From: Bacteroides sp. | Lineage (GTDB): Bacteria > Bacteroidota > Bacteroidia > Bacteroidales > Muribaculaceae | Assembly (NCBI GenBank): GCA_014802435.1 | Contig: JAAVCG010000004.1 | Span: 1-61,171 of the forward strand | Direction of reading: 5' to 3' | Length of the DNA: 61,171 nt | Shown: piece after piece, positions 53,295-61,171 of the stretch | Position numbering within the stretch: position 1 is the first letter of the stretch | Layout: every line of letters starts with the position of its first letter | Position numbers and translations under genes: made by a program | The notes under the pieces: generated by a model | Seen by the model: only the letters and a program-made list of their open reading frames with translations | Told to the model about the DNA's origin: nothing | The model's database searches: none

Positions 53295-54305
53295 TTAGGT
53301 TAAGTGGAGGGCCATTTTCGAGATGGCTCGACGCGGGTGTTGATTCTCATAGAGAATGGAGTAGACGGCCTCCAAAATGGGCATATCGACTCCGTAACGG
53401 CGATTGATTTCGTAGATACACTTGGTGCCGTAATATCCCTCGGCGGTCTGTTCCATTTCCATTCGGGCGGCGGTGACGGAATAGCCTTTACCAATCATGG
53501 AGCCGAAGTTATGATTTCGGCTGAATTTGGAGTAGGCCGTCACCAGGAGGTCGCCCAGATAGACGGAGTCACAGATATTGCGCGGGCGGGAATCGAGGGC
53601 GTCGATGAACCGTTCCATTTCGCGGATGGCGTTAGAGACAGTCATGGCCGTGAAGTTATCGCCTGACTTCATTCCGTGGAGGATACCGGCGGCAATAGCG
53701 TAGACGTTTTTCAGGACGGCAGCATATTCAATGCCTTCAACGTCGAGCGAGATGATGGTGCGGACGGTGTGGCTTCCGAGGCATCGCGCGGCGGCCTCGG
53801 CCATTGCAATGTCGGCACAACCGATGGTGAGGTAGCTGAGACGGTCCAGGGCTACTTCCTCGGCATGACACGGGCCGCCGATGACCATCATCCGGCTGCG
53901 GCTGACTCCATAACGCTGAATCATGTATTCAGCAATGGTCATGTTGTCCTCCGGGACGATGCCCTTGATTGCGGAGATGACGGCTTTATCGGCGAGTGAT
54001 TCAGTGATTTTAGCCACATGGGCCTTGAAATAAGGGGAGGGCATTGCCAGCAGGAGCGTGTCGGCCAGGCGGACGGCCTCGTTGATATCGGAGGTGAAGT
54101 GGATTTTCTCCACATCGAACTCAACGTCAGACAGATAAGCCGGGTTATGGCCTCTTTCCTTAAATTCGGCAATACGGTCATCGCGGCGCATATACCAGAC
54201 GATATGGCCGCAATTGCGCACGAGCATCTTGGCGAGGGCAGTGGCCCAGGAGCCGCCGCCCATCACCGCGATAGTCTTGATTTCCGGGGAGGAGATTTCT
54301 TCCAT
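53295..54305 (-). CDS. gpsA: Glycerol-3-phosphate dehydrogenase (NAD(P)+)
   Basis: A 336-residue enzyme making sn-glycerol-3-phosphate for phospholipids. The Rossmann motif is GGGSWAT (16-22). The catalytic segment is AAVLKNVYAIAAG with its Lys, and SRPRNICDSVYLGDLLVT follows. Length is normal. It lies 18 bp after lysS and is likely in the same transcript. Confidence 0.95.
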   Translation of the reverse strand: MEEISSPEIKTIAVMGGGSWATALAKMLVRNCGHIVWYMRRDDRIAEFKERGHNPAYLSDVEFDVEKIHFTSDINEAVRLADTLLLAMPSPYFKAHVAKITESLADKAVISAIKGIVPEDNMTIAEYMIQRYGVSRSRMMVIGGPCHAEEVALDRLSYLTIGCADIAMAEAAARCLGSHTVRTIISLDVEGIEYAAVLKNVYAIAAGILHGMKSGDNFTAMTVSNAIREMERFIDALDSRPRNICDSVYLGDLLVTAYSKFSRNHNFGSMIGKGYSVTAARMEMEQTAEGYYGTKCIYEINRRYGVDMPILEAVYSILYENQHPRRAISKMALHLT

Positions 54306-54323
54306 CAGTCTAATCAGAGGAAA

Positions 54324-55832
54324 TCAGTCTTTCTTTTCGGGCTTCATTTGGGGGAAGAGGAGGACCTCCTGAATGGCTACCTGTCCGGTCATGAGCATGA
54401 CGAGGCGGTCCATTCCGATACCCATACCGGAAGTGGGGGGCATGCCGTATTCCAGGGCGCGGATGAAGTCATGGTCAATAATCATGGCTTCGTCGTCGCC
54501 CTTATCGGCGAGCTTCATTTGCTCGACGAAGCGCTCATACTGGTCAATGGGGTCATTGAGCTCGGAGTAAGCATTGCAGAGCTCCTTGCCGTTGACCATC
54601 AGCTCGAAGCGCTCGGTCAGTTCGGGATTGGAGCGATGGCGCTTGGTCAGGGGCGACATTTCAATGGGATAGTCAGTGATGAAAGTGGGCTGAATGTATT
54701 TTCCTTCACACTTTTCGCCGAAGATTTCATCGATAATCTTTCCTTTACCCATGGTCTTGTCAATTTCAACTCCGAGGCTCTTGGCGGCTTCGCGGAGCTG
54801 GTCTTCATCCATTCCGGTGATGTCGACCCCGGTATGGTGTTTGATGGCTTCTGCCATGGTTACGCGGGCAAACGGAGCCTTGAAAGAGATGAGATTGTCG
54901 CCAACCTGCACTTCCGTGGTACCGTTGACTTCGAGGCAGATGCGTTCAATCATCTTTTCAGTGAATTGCATCATCCAGTTATAGTCCTTATAGGCCACAT
55001 AGATTTCCATGCAGGTGAATTCCGGGTTGTGAGTGCGGTCCATGCCCTCGTTGCGGAAATTCTTCGAGAACTCATAGACGCCTTCAAAACCGCCGACGAT
55101 GAGGCGCTTGAGATAGAGCTCATCGGCAATACGGAGGTAGAGAGGAATATCGAGGGCGTTATGGTGAGTAATGAAGGGACGGGCGGAAGCGCCGCCGGGA
55201 ATTGACTGGAGGATAGGGGTTTCAACTTCCATGTAGCCATGCTCATTGAAGTAGTTGCGCATGGAGTTGAAGACCTTTGTGCGCTTGATGAAGATATCGC
55301 GCACGCCTTCGTTGACCACCAGGTCGACATAGCGGCGGCGATAGCGCAGTTCGGGGTCATCAAAGGAGTCATAGGTCACGCCGTCTTTCACCTTAACGAT
55401 GGGGAGGGGACGGAGCGATTTGCTCAGGACCGTCAGCTCGCGGGCATGGACGGTGATTTCGCCGGTGCGAGTGCGGAAAACGAAGCCTTTGATGCCGATG
55501 AAGTCACCGATATCGAGGAGTTTTTTGAAGACGGTGTTGTAAAACTCTTTGTCTTCGCCGGGACAGATGTCGTCGCGGGAGACGTAGACCTGAATACGGC
55601 CGCGTGAGTCCTGAAGTTCAACGAATGCGGCTTTGCCCATGATTCGTCGTGACATGATACGTCCGGCAATAGAGACCTCACGGGCGGGGTCGAGGTCGTC
55701 AACAAATGTTTCTTTTATTTCGTCAGTATAGCCGGTTACGGGAAACTCGGCTGCGGGATAAGGCTCAATGCCCATGGCGCGCATCTGCTCCATGGAATTG
55801 CGTCGAATCTGTTCCTGTTCGCTCAGTGCCAT
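54324..55832 (-). CDS. lysS: Lysyl-tRNA synthetase, class II
   Basis: A 502-residue class IIb synthetase. An N-terminal OB anticodon-binding domain ([20 protein letters not shown]) precedes the catalytic core with motif 2 ([16 protein letters not shown]) and motif 3 ([15 protein letters not shown]). Shorter Bacteroides LysS forms of about this size and longer ones both exist, so it looks complete. A heptad block (55838-55895) separates it from argC upstream. I see no standard promoter there. Confidence 0.96.
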   Translation of the reverse strand: MALSEQEQIRRNSMEQMRAMGIEPYPAAEFPVTGYTDEIKETFVDDLDPAREVSIAGRIMSRRIMGKAAFVELQDSRGRIQVYVSRDDICPGEDKEFYNTVFKKLLDIGDFIGIKGFVFRTRTGEITVHARELTVLSKSLRPLPIVKVKDGVTYDSFDDPELRYRRRYVDLVVNEGVRDIFIKRTKVFNSMRNYFNEHGYMEVETPILQSIPGGASARPFITHHNALDIPLYLRIADELYLKRLIVGGFEGVYEFSKNFRNEGMDRTHNPEFTCMEIYVAYKDYNWMMQFTEKMIERICLEVNGTTEVQVGDNLISFKAPFARVTMAEAIKHHTGVDITGMDEDQLREAAKSLGVEIDKTMGKGKIIDEIFGEKCEGKYIQPTFITDYPIEMSPLTKRHRSNPELTERFELMVNGKELCNAYSELNDPIDQYERFVEQMKLADKGDDEAMIIDHDFIRALEYGMPPTSGMGIGMDRLVMLMTGQVAIQEVLLFPQMKPEKKD

Positions 55833-55837
55833 TATAT

Positions 55838-55895
55838 GTTTAGTGTTTAGTGTTTAGAGTTTAGAGTTTATGGTTTATGGTTTAGAGTTTAGAGA
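55838..55895. repeat. Heptad repeat block between argC and lysS
   Basis: About eight consecutive 7-mers: GTTTAGT, GTTTAGA and GTTTATG types, each in adjacent pairs, in one register. The same heptad family (including GTTTATG) occurs in the block upstream of cysS at 9670-9777. Confidence 0.75.
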
Positions 55896-55903
55896 GGATT
55901 ATA

Positions 55904-56875
55904 TTATATAGTGGAGGATTTGAGGGCGAGGCCAACGCGTTCGTGGAGGCCGAAGAGGAGGTTCATGTTATGGACGGCTTGTCCGGCGGCTCCCTTGAGG
56001 ATATTGTCAATAACTACGGTTATCAGCAGCCGGTTATCGACTTTTTCAAGGTGAATCAGACATTTATTGGTGTTGACCACGTCCTTGAGGTCCGGGCGGC
56101 GGTCAACGATGAAGGTAAATGAATGGTCAGCATAATAGTCCTCATAGAGATTGCGGAGCTGGTCAATGCTGACGGGCATATCCAGATAAATCGTGGCCAA
56201 CATTCCGCGGGCAAAGGAGCCGCGCATCGGGATGAAGTTGATTTCCGAGTTGAAACTCGTTTGGAGGGAACGGAGCGTCTGGTTTATTTCCGGGAGATGC
56301 TGATGGGCCAGGGGATGATAAATGCTGACGTTGTCGCGATGCCAGGCGAGCTGGTTAGGGCTTGATTTCTCAACGGCGGAGCCGCTGAAGCCGGTAATGG
56401 CCGTCGCATGGATAGGGGCGTTTAAGAGCAGGTTCTTGGCGAGGGGGAGCAGGGCAAGCTCAATCGCAGTGGCGAAGGCGCCGGGGTTAGCCACTTTAGT
56501 GGCGCCTCGGACCATGCGTTTGCGGTTAAGCTCCGGGAGCCCGTAGACATAGTCATGTGAGCCGTCCTCAATTCGGAAGTCGCGGCTGAGGTCAATAATT
56601 TTCAGTCCCTCAGGGATTTCCCGCTCAGAGAGCAGGCGCGAGGTGGTTCCATGCGGATAACAGAGGAAAACCACGTCGAGGTCATCGAGCGAGTCATCAT
56701 CCGTGAACCGCAAAAAGGTCTCGCCTTCCATTCCCTGATGGACCTCCGTCAGCAGTTTGCCGCTATGGAGGCGGCTCTGCACCCGGGCGAGTTCCACGTC
56801 AGGATGGTTAATCAACAGGCGGATTAACTCCCCTGCCGCAAACCCGTCGCCGCCAAGAATACCTGCGCGAATCAT
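55904..56875 (-). CDS. argC: ArgC-like N-acetyl(succinyl)-gamma-glutamyl-phosphate reductase lacking the catalytic Cys
   Basis: A 323-residue protein clearly homologous end to end to Bacteroides Arg[41 protein letters not shown] and [16 protein letters not shown]. ArgC reduces the acyl-glutamyl phosphate via a Cys thioester. Here the active-site segment reads [11 protein letters not shown], with Ala133 (GCC, 56477-56479) where the family has Cys. The neighbouring loop is [11 protein letters not shown] instead of the usual SGAG form. The active-site His segment (AHQHLPEI) is kept. It is coupled to gltX by ATGA, and no other arg genes are in the window. Normal activity is doubtful. Confidence 0.85.
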   Translation of the reverse strand: MIRAGILGGDGFAAGELIRLLINHPDVELARVQSRLHSGKLLTEVHQGMEGETFLRFTDDDSLDDLDVVFLCYPHGTTSRLLSEREIPEGLKIIDLSRDFRIEDGSHDYVYGLPELNRKRMVRGATKVANPGAFATAIELALLPLAKNLLLNAPIHATAITGFSGSAVEKSSPNQLAWHRDNVSIYHPLAHQHLPEINQTLRSLQTSFNSEINFIPMRGSFARGMLATIYLDMPVSIDQLRNLYEDYYADHSFTFIVDRRPDLKDVVNTNKCLIHLEKVDNRLLITVVIDNILKGAAGQAVHNMNLLFGLHERVGLALKSSTI

Positions 56876-58407
56876 TGCTCGGGGGCTTTGATGGTTTCGA
56901 TTCCGCGGCGAATGCGGCGAATGGTTTCGTCGCGGCCCAGGAGCTCGGTGATTTCAAACATATGCGGACCCTTACATTCGCCGACAACGGTCAGGCGCAG
57001 GGCGTTCATGACGTTGCCCATGTGGTAGCCTTTTTCCTTGATTTTCTCAAGAATGGGTTGTTCGGCGGCTGCGGCGCTGAAGTCAGGGAGCTCTTCGAGC
57101 CATCCGATCATTTCCTCCATGATTGCGGGCATTTCCGGGGTCCAGCGTTTGCGGACGCTCTTTTCCTCATACGTTTCCGGAGCCTTGAAGAAGAAGCCGG
57201 CGTGGGCCCAGAGGTCAACGACGAAGTTGATGCGGCTCTTGACCAGGCCGACAGCCTTTTGGATATACTCGGGAGAGAATCCCGAGGGCTCTACGCCATG
57301 CATCTGCATTACGGGCTTGAAGAGTTCGGCCAATTCCTCGTCAGGGAGCTGCTGGAGATACTGATGGTTAAACCAGGCGCCTTTTTCATAGGCGAACTTG
57401 GCGCCGGAGCGGGAGCAATGGTCAAGGCTGAAGCGCTTTATGAGCTCGTCCATCGACATTATTTCAGTGTCGTCGCCGGGATTCCAGCCCAGGAGGGCGA
57501 GGAAGTTAACCACGGCCTGGGGAAGATAACCATCCTCACGGTAGCCACGGGAAACGGCGCCGGTAACGGGGTCGGTCCACAGCAGGGGGAACACGGGGAA
57601 TCCGAGGCGGTCGCCGTCGCGCTTGCTGAGTTTGCCCTTGCCGTCAGGCTTGAGCAGCAGGGGGAGATGGACGAATCCGGGCATCGTGTCGGCCCAACCG
57701 AATGCCTCGTAAAGGAGCACATGGAGGGGCGCCGAGGGGAGCCATTCTTCGCCGCGAATCACGTGAGAAACCTTCATCAGATGGTCATCGACAATGTTGG
57801 CCAGATGATAAGTGGGGAGGTCATCGGCGCTCTTATAGAGCACTTTATCATCGAGGATATCGCTTTTAATCACCACTTTGCCACGAATGAGGTCGTTGAC
57901 CTCGACGTCGCGTCCGCCGTCAATCTTGAAGCGGACAACGTAAGGCGTTCCCTCGGCAATCAGGCGCTCAACTTCCTCAGCGGGCATCGTCAGCGAGTTG
58001 CGCATGGCGCCGCGGGTGCGGGCATCATATTGGAAGTTGGGAGTGGCGGCGCGGGCGGCTTCGAGCTCGGCGGGAGTGTCAAAGGCAATGTAAGCCTTGC
58101 CGGCATCGAGGAGCTGCTTGACGTGTTGACGATAAATGTCGCGTCGTTCGCTCTGCTTGTAAGGGCCGTAAGGGCCTCCTTCCTTGACTCCTTCGTCAAT
58201 TTCAATTCCGAGCCAACGGAGAGCCTCGTTGATGTAAGCTTCTGCGCCGGGCACAAAGCGCTGGCTGTCAGTGTCCTCAATGCGCAGAATCATAGTGCCG
58301 CCATGCTGGCGGGCAAAAAGGTAGTTATAGAGTGCGGTTCGCACTCCGCCTATGTGGAGCGGCCCCGTCGGAGAGGGGGCAAATCTAACTCTGACTTCTC
58401 TTTCCAT
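56872..58407 (-). CDS. gltX: Glutamyl-tRNA synthetase
   Basis: A 511-residue class I synthetase. The HIGH region is [20 protein letters not shown] and the KMSKS-type loop is [14 protein letters not shown] near residue 255. A C-terminal helical anticodon-binding domain ends [10 protein letters not shown]. Length fits Bacteroidetes GltX. A -7 promoter box TAACTTTG lies at 58433-58440. It overlaps the argC-like gene downstream by 4 nt. Confidence 0.97.
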   Translation of the reverse strand: MEREVRVRFAPSPTGPLHIGGVRTALYNYLFARQHGGTMILRIEDTDSQRFVPGAEAYINEALRWLGIEIDEGVKEGGPYGPYKQSERRDIYRQHVKQLLDAGKAYIAFDTPAELEAARAATPNFQYDARTRGAMRNSLTMPAEEVERLIAEGTPYVVRFKIDGGRDVEVNDLIRGKVVIKSDILDDKVLYKSADDLPTYHLANIVDDHLMKVSHVIRGEEWLPSAPLHVLLYEAFGWADTMPGFVHLPLLLKPDGKGKLSKRDGDRLGFPVFPLLWTDPVTGAVSRGYREDGYLPQAVVNFLALLGWNPGDDTEIMSMDELIKRFSLDHCSRSGAKFAYEKGAWFNHQYLQQLPDEELAELFKPVMQMHGVEPSGFSPEYIQKAVGLVKSRINFVVDLWAHAGFFFKAPETYEEKSVRKRWTPEMPAIMEEMIGWLEELPDFSAAAAEQPILEKIKEKGYHMGNVMNALRLTVVGECKGPHMFEITELLGRDETIRRIRRGIETIKAPEQ

Positions 58408-58432
58408 TTGTTATTGTTTAATTTACAAGGTG

Positions 58433-58440
58433 CAAAGTTA
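58433..58440 (-). promoter_or_regulatory. Candidate -7 element for gltX-argC
   Basis: TAACTTTG on the minus strand, 25 bases before the gltX ATG and only 16 bases past the stop of the upstream esterase gene. No clear -33 TTTG. Confidence 0.5.
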
Positions 58441-58456
58441 CGAAAAAAATCTGATT

Positions 58457-60523
58457 TTACCTAACTTCAATCTTGAAGGTTGAGGCGGGGAGACCGTTGG
58501 CGTTTGTGAGGTTTCCTTCCGAGTAAGGCTGCCAGCCGTAGCGGAGCAGGGTCGGGGTGACGTTTTTGTCGTAGGTCAGAATGATTTTATCGCCCTGAGG
58601 TTTGGCCTTTGCGGGGATAAAATGGCCCTCGAGGTCGGCCACCTCGAATGAGGTTATCTCTTCAGGAACTCCGGCGTTGTTTTCCATTGTCAGAGTGATG
58701 GTTCCGGGGGCGGAAATGCTTGCGCTGACGGGTTTGGGGCCTTCAAAGGGGGCGTCGGCGTGGCCATAAACCTGATTGAGGGCAATCAGGCCCAGTCGGC
58801 GGCCTACGGGGCGCTTCGTGCGGGGATGAACATCGCCGTGGGCGCCCAAATCAGAGCTGACGGCCATGCCCACCATATCCATATCTTCGGCCAGACGGCG
58901 CTGACTGTCACGGAATTGAGGCCAAGAGGGGCGTTCCAGCGAGCTGAGTTGCACGGTCAGGAACGGCAGCTTTTCGTCGGCCCAGTTTTCGCGCCAGGAG
59001 TCAACGAGCAGGCGGAACAGGGTTTCATGAAGCTCGATGTTATGGGCGTTACTTTCGCCCTGATACCAGATTACGCCGGCAATGGGGAACGAGTTCAGCG
59101 GGCGGATTCCGGCCGAGAACAGGTAAGAGGGCTCAAAGGGATGGCGATGAGGGGTTTCCTCGCCGCAGTTGCGGTTAATCTGCCCTTTGACCCAGGGCTG
59201 GAGATAGTCGTTTTTGCGCCAGTTGAGGAAGATGTCAGAGACGTTGCGGTCAAGCGTTTCGGGGTCGATCCATGCTTCGGTTCCGGAGCCGCCGACGGCA
59301 TTACAGATGACTCCGACGGGGACCTGAAGCGAGTCACGAAGCATACGGGCGAAATTCCAGGCTACGGCTGAGAAGTTAGAGGCCTCGGCGGGCGATGCTT
59401 TTTTCCATCGGGTAGGAGCGTAATAGAGCAGACGGTCAACCGTATCGCGCTGAGCATCAGTCCAGGGGACAACGTCGACATGAGTGCGCGGGCGCACATT
59501 GAAGAGTCTCAGGTCCGGGTCAGTGGCATTGATGGTGTCAGAGGCAAAATCAGTTGAGCGGCGCAGCTGGAATTCCATGTTGCTCTGGCCGGAGGCGAGC
59601 CATACTTCGCCAATGGCTACATCCGTGAATTTCAGAGTCTTGGAGGGAGTGGAGATTGTCAGCGTCTCGCCGCTTGAGGCCTTTAGAGGGGCAAGGGTGA
59701 CGCTCCATTCGCCGCGATTATTGGTGACGGTTTTTTCTTTTTGTCCGGCAATCTTGACTGTTACTTGCTCTCCGGCATTAGCCTTTCCGCTGATAGTCAG
59801 TGGTTTGCCGCGTTGAAGAACCATTCCGTCCTGCCAGATTTCAGGCATCTGCAGTCCGCCATAATTTCCGGTGATTGCCGCTGCGGCGGTCTCAGCCAAG
59901 AGGGCGGCGCCTTCAACCGTAGGGTGCAGATTGTCAGGAATCAGGTCGCGGCGGTCCATCAGCGGGTAGGCAAAGCTGATGAGTTCCGCACCGCTCAGCG
60001 CTGCCGTGTTTTCAATGGCTTGGTCAATCTGGTAACGCCACTCGCAGGTGCCGGTTTTGAAGCGGTGATGTCCCGGGCAGATGGGCGAGAGCTTGGCCAG
60101 AATCACTCTGACATCAGGGTTCACTTCCTTGAAAGAGTTGATTAGCGCAAGATAGTCGCTGACGAATTCATCATTATAATTCGGCCAGTTGCGCGGGTCA
60201 GTATCGTTGATTCCCAGATGAATAAGGACAATGTCAGGGACAAACTCGAGAGCGGCGGCATACTCCGGCTCTTTGGTGTAAGGCTTATGGCCCTTGTTGA
60301 GAAGGGTAGCCCCTGATTTACCGAAGTTACCAACCTTGTAATCAGGACCTAAGAGCTCGCCAAGCTGGGCCGGGTAGGCTTCCTGAGCGGGATTGGCGAG
60401 TTTCATTCCTTCCGTAATTGAATTTCCGACGCAGGCCACTTTGATTTCCTTGGCCTTCACTTCCTTGGCGCCGAGCGAACAGATGCCTGCAATGAGGCAA
60501 ACAATGAGTAACTTGAATTTCAT
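58457..60523 (-). CDS. Two-domain sialate O-acetylesterase (SGNH + SASA)
   Basis: 688 residues from the ATG at 60523, which follows a good promoter. The signal peptide is MKFKLLIVCLIAGICSLGAK. Domain 1 (about 27-218) is a GDSL/SGNH hydrolase: CVGNSITEGM (Ser35), HLGINDTDP and DNLHPTVEG (Asp197, His200). Domain 2 (about 225-640) is the sialate 9-O-acetylesterase type: WLASGQSNMEF (Ser314) and VIWYQGESNAHN. The architecture matches the dual-domain NanS of Tannerella forsythia (recalled). It probably removes O-acetyl groups from mucin sialic acids so that sialidases can act. Confidence 0.9.
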   Translation of the reverse strand: MKFKLLIVCLIAGICSLGAKEVKAKEIKVACVGNSITEGMKLANPAQEAYPAQLGELLGPDYKVGNFGKSGATLLNKGHKPYTKEPEYAAALEFVPDIVLIHLGINDTDPRNWPNYNDEFVSDYLALINSFKEVNPDVRVILAKLSPICPGHHRFKTGTCEWRYQIDQAIENTAALSGAELISFAYPLMDRRDLIPDNLHPTVEGAALLAETAAAAITGNYGGLQMPEIWQDGMVLQRGKPLTISGKANAGEQVTVKIAGQKEKTVTNNRGEWSVTLAPLKASSGETLTISTPSKTLKFTDVAIGEVWLASGQSNMEFQLRRSTDFASDTINATDPDLRLFNVRPRTHVDVVPWTDAQRDTVDRLLYYAPTRWKKASPAEASNFSAVAWNFARMLRDSLQVPVGVICNAVGGSGTEAWIDPETLDRNVSDIFLNWRKNDYLQPWVKGQINRNCGEETPHRHPFEPSYLFSAGIRPLNSFPIAGVIWYQGESNAHNIELHETLFRLLVDSWRENWADEKLPFLTVQLSSLERPSWPQFRDSQRRLAEDMDMVGMAVSSDLGAHGDVHPRTKRPVGRRLGLIALNQVYGHADAPFEGPKPVSASISAPGTITLTMENNAGVPEEITSFEVADLEGHFIPAKAKPQGDKIILTYDKNVTPTLLRYGWQPYSEGNLTNANGLPASTFKIEVR

Positions 60524-60543
60524 AATAAAGTTTGAATTTTCTG

Positions 60544-60574
60544 CAAAAGTAGCATTTTTTTTAATAAAATCCAA
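60544..60574 (-). promoter_or_regulatory. Promoter of the sialate O-acetylesterase gene
   Basis: On the minus strand TTG (60572-60574), a 20-base spacer and TACTTTTG (60544-60551). The ATG lies 21 bases below the -7 box, giving a leader of about 15 nt. Confidence 0.65.
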
Positions 60575-60652
60575 GAAATTCCTCACCCCGCCGCCCAAAC
60601 ACCAACCTGTCGAAACCGCCTTCACCCTGCAAAATACAGCAGTTTTAAATCA

Positions 60653-60698
60653 ACTTAAAAATAAGTTAAACTTTCTTGATCAGAATCTGCCTTTCCAT
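60653..60698 (+). repeat. 46-bp direct repeat, copy 1
   Basis: The segment from ACTTAAAAATAAG to CTGCCTTTCCAT matches 61028-61073 (TCTTAAGAATAAG to CCGCCTCTCCAT) at about three quarters of positions. Its right end belongs to the CCGCCTTTCCAT family seen at 1-12 and 330-341. Confidence 0.7.
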
Positions 60699-60768
60699 AT
60701 GGTTGCGTATGGCAGAGGGGAAAAGAGCCTCGGAGAGGCGACGTCATTGCCAACCCCAGGCGTGAGCC

Positions 60769-60870
60769 CAATGCAGTTAAAATAAGCCATTTTGCAGTTC
60801 GACATAACACGTGCTATAACGAATAGGACATTTCCTTTTGCGATGAATTCGGCTTATTTTAACTGCATTG
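60769..60870. mobile_element. MITE-like element, 102 bp, with 20-bp terminal inverted repeats
   Basis: The left end CAATGCAGTTAAAATAAGCC (60769-60788) is the exact complement of the right end (60851-60870). The 62-bp core is non-coding. The flanks carry the direct repeat GGCGTGAGCC at 60759-60768 and 60871-60880, a 10-bp target duplication. Removing the element and one copy restores the perfect palindrome CCCCAGGCGTGAGCCTGGGG. A transposase acting in trans must have moved it; a 9-12 bp duplication would fit an IS4-like enzyme (inference). Confidence 0.8.
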
Positions 60871-60909
60871 GGCGTGAGCCTGGGGCCAGCCTCCTCCTAC
60901 AAGAAACTA

Positions 60910-60964
60910 TAGCCTCGGAGAGGCGACGTTTTGGCGCAAACATAACGCCGCCTCTCCGAGGCTA
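60910..60964. repeat. Hairpin repeat of the GCCTCGGAGAGGCG type
   Basis: TAGCCTCGGAGAGGCG (60910-60925) pairs exactly with 60949-60964. Four more pairs follow (CGTT with AACG) after one mismatch. A direct partial copy, AGCCTCGGAGAGGCGACGT, stands at 60726-60744, 185 bp to the left. On the plus strand the stem is followed by ACAAAAAAAC, so it is not a clear terminator. Confidence 0.75.
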
Positions 60965-61027
60965 ACAAAAAAACGCCTAATCTGACCCCAGGCTTGCGTA
61001 TGGGGCTATCAATAACGTGACGGCGGA

Positions 61028-61073
61028 TCTTAAGAATAAGTTAACATTTATGGATTGGAATCCGCCTCTCCAT
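61028..61073 (+). repeat. 46-bp direct repeat, copy 2
   Basis: Partner of 60653-60698. This copy also pairs internally: TTTATGGA (61047-61054) with TCCATAAA (61069-61076). GGCGGAT (61022-61028) faces ATCCGCC (61060-61066), the same ends as the palindromic unit at 314-341 but with about 30 bp between them. Confidence 0.65.
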
Positions 61074-61117
61074 AAATTTTTTTTCATTTTTTGCGGTTTA
61101 CCCCTCAAATGCGCGCG

Positions 61118-61125
61118 TAACTTTG
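61118..61125 (+). promoter_or_regulatory. Candidate -7 promoter element for a gene leaving the window
   Basis: TAACTTTG on the plus strand, with a TTG 24 bases upstream (61091-61093). It is followed by an AT-rich leader with TAATTAC/TAATTAT echoes. Confidence 0.5.
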
Positions 61126-61166
61126 CAAGAAAAATTCCTAATTACTAATTACAAATTGCTAATTAT

Positions 61167-61171
61167 ATGAA
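61167..61171 (+). CDS. Possible start of a gene cut by the window end
   Basis: ATGAA at the very end stands about 40 bases after a -7 box, the right place for a start codon. Nothing about the product can be said from two bases beyond the ATG. Confidence 0.25.

Noticed and set aside
56875-58464. Very long plus-strand reading frame (529 codons) opposite gltX
   Set aside because: It lies entirely antisense to an intact glutamyl-tRNA synthetase. The openness follows from the codon bias of gltX, and the translation has no recognisable domain or start signals.
60393-60785. Plus-strand reading frame of 130 codons across the esterase start and repeat island
   Set aside because: It begins antisense inside the esterase gene and continues into repeats; no coding features.
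60754-60885. Reading the whole 35-bp arms as one large inverted repeat
   Set aside because: The six central bases CGTGAG are in the same orientation in both arms. A 20-bp inverted end plus a 10-bp direct target duplication explains the sequence fully.
1-61171. tRNA, rRNA, riboswitch or prophage genes
   Set aside because: I looked for T-loop motifs, long conserved RNA segments and phage structural or integrase genes and saw none. A covariance-model scan would be needed to exclude small RNAs.

Overview
The window is from a Gram-negative gut-type member of the order Bacteroidales, most likely the family Muribaculaceae or a close relative. The order is well supported. It carries secreted proteins ending in type IX-style sorting tails, many lipoproteins with a Cys lipobox, an OmpA porin, a TonB-dependent receptor, Bacteroidales-only families (DUF4827, DUF3467, DUF3127, DUF4494) and promoters of the TTTG-N20-TAnnTTTG type. 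The family assignment is inference from gene order and from the C-terminal tails of the type LQGxRVxNP. I see no rRNA, tRNA, CRISPR array, prophage or complete insertion sequence.

Layout. Both ends (1-690 and 60524-61171) are non-coding and packed with interspersed palindromic repeats, including a compact MITE-like element at 60769-60870. From 691 to 9653 a dense minus-strand array runs cysS, a RecD-like helicase, a steroid 5-alpha-reductase family protein, a TlpA-like thioredoxin, a zinc metallopeptidase, a DHH phosphoesterase (NrnA), a DUF4827 lipoprotein, glmM and an NlpC/P60 hydrolase. Four of these junctions overlap, three of them by exactly 4 nt. From 9879 to 14886 follow DUF3467, a NigD-like lipoprotein, a degenerate thioredoxin lipoprotein, luxS, mtnN and a TPR-type sensor kinase. 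From 15039 to 23203 lie three large secreted proteins (LRR protein, subtilisin-like protease, unknown surface protein). From 23330 to 28474 is an outer-membrane biogenesis operon: SurA-like PPIase, OstA-like protein, LtaS-like membrane phospho/sulfo-transferase.

The plus-strand half (28647-39733) carries a TPR lipoprotein, pyrH, a NahK/MdsC-like sugar kinase, DUF3127, nadE, a TonB-dependent receptor, a lipoprotein, an aminotransferase and a creatininase-family amidohydrolase. A minus-strand pair follows (Bcp peroxiredoxin and a DUF4369-TlpA lipoprotein). Then come plus-strand genes for an MFS transporter, DUF4494-YggS and a strongly expressed OmpA porin. From 45510 to 60523 genes are again on the minus strand: a 1225-residue surface adhesin-like protein, lipoproteins and sorting-tail proteins, pgi, gpsA, lysS, argC, gltX and a two-domain sialate O-acetylesterase.

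How the genes work together. mtnN and luxS form the S-adenosylhomocysteine detoxification and AI-2 pathway and are translationally coupled to a sensor kinase. glmM supplies glucosamine-1-phosphate for cell wall and LPS. The SurA/OstA/LtaS-like set and OmpA concern the outer membrane. The sialate esterase and the hexosamine kinase point to use of mucin-derived sugars.

Main oddities. ArgC has its catalytic Cys replaced by Ala. The sensor kinase has Asn in place of the phospho-accepting His. A DUF4369 lipoprotein keeps a thioredoxin-like C-terminus but has lost the CxxC. A MITE-like element carries 20-bp terminal repeats and a 10-bp target duplication. Low-complexity 7-mer and 11-mer blocks are shared among three intergenic sites, and a 9-bp periodic array lies between two terminators.
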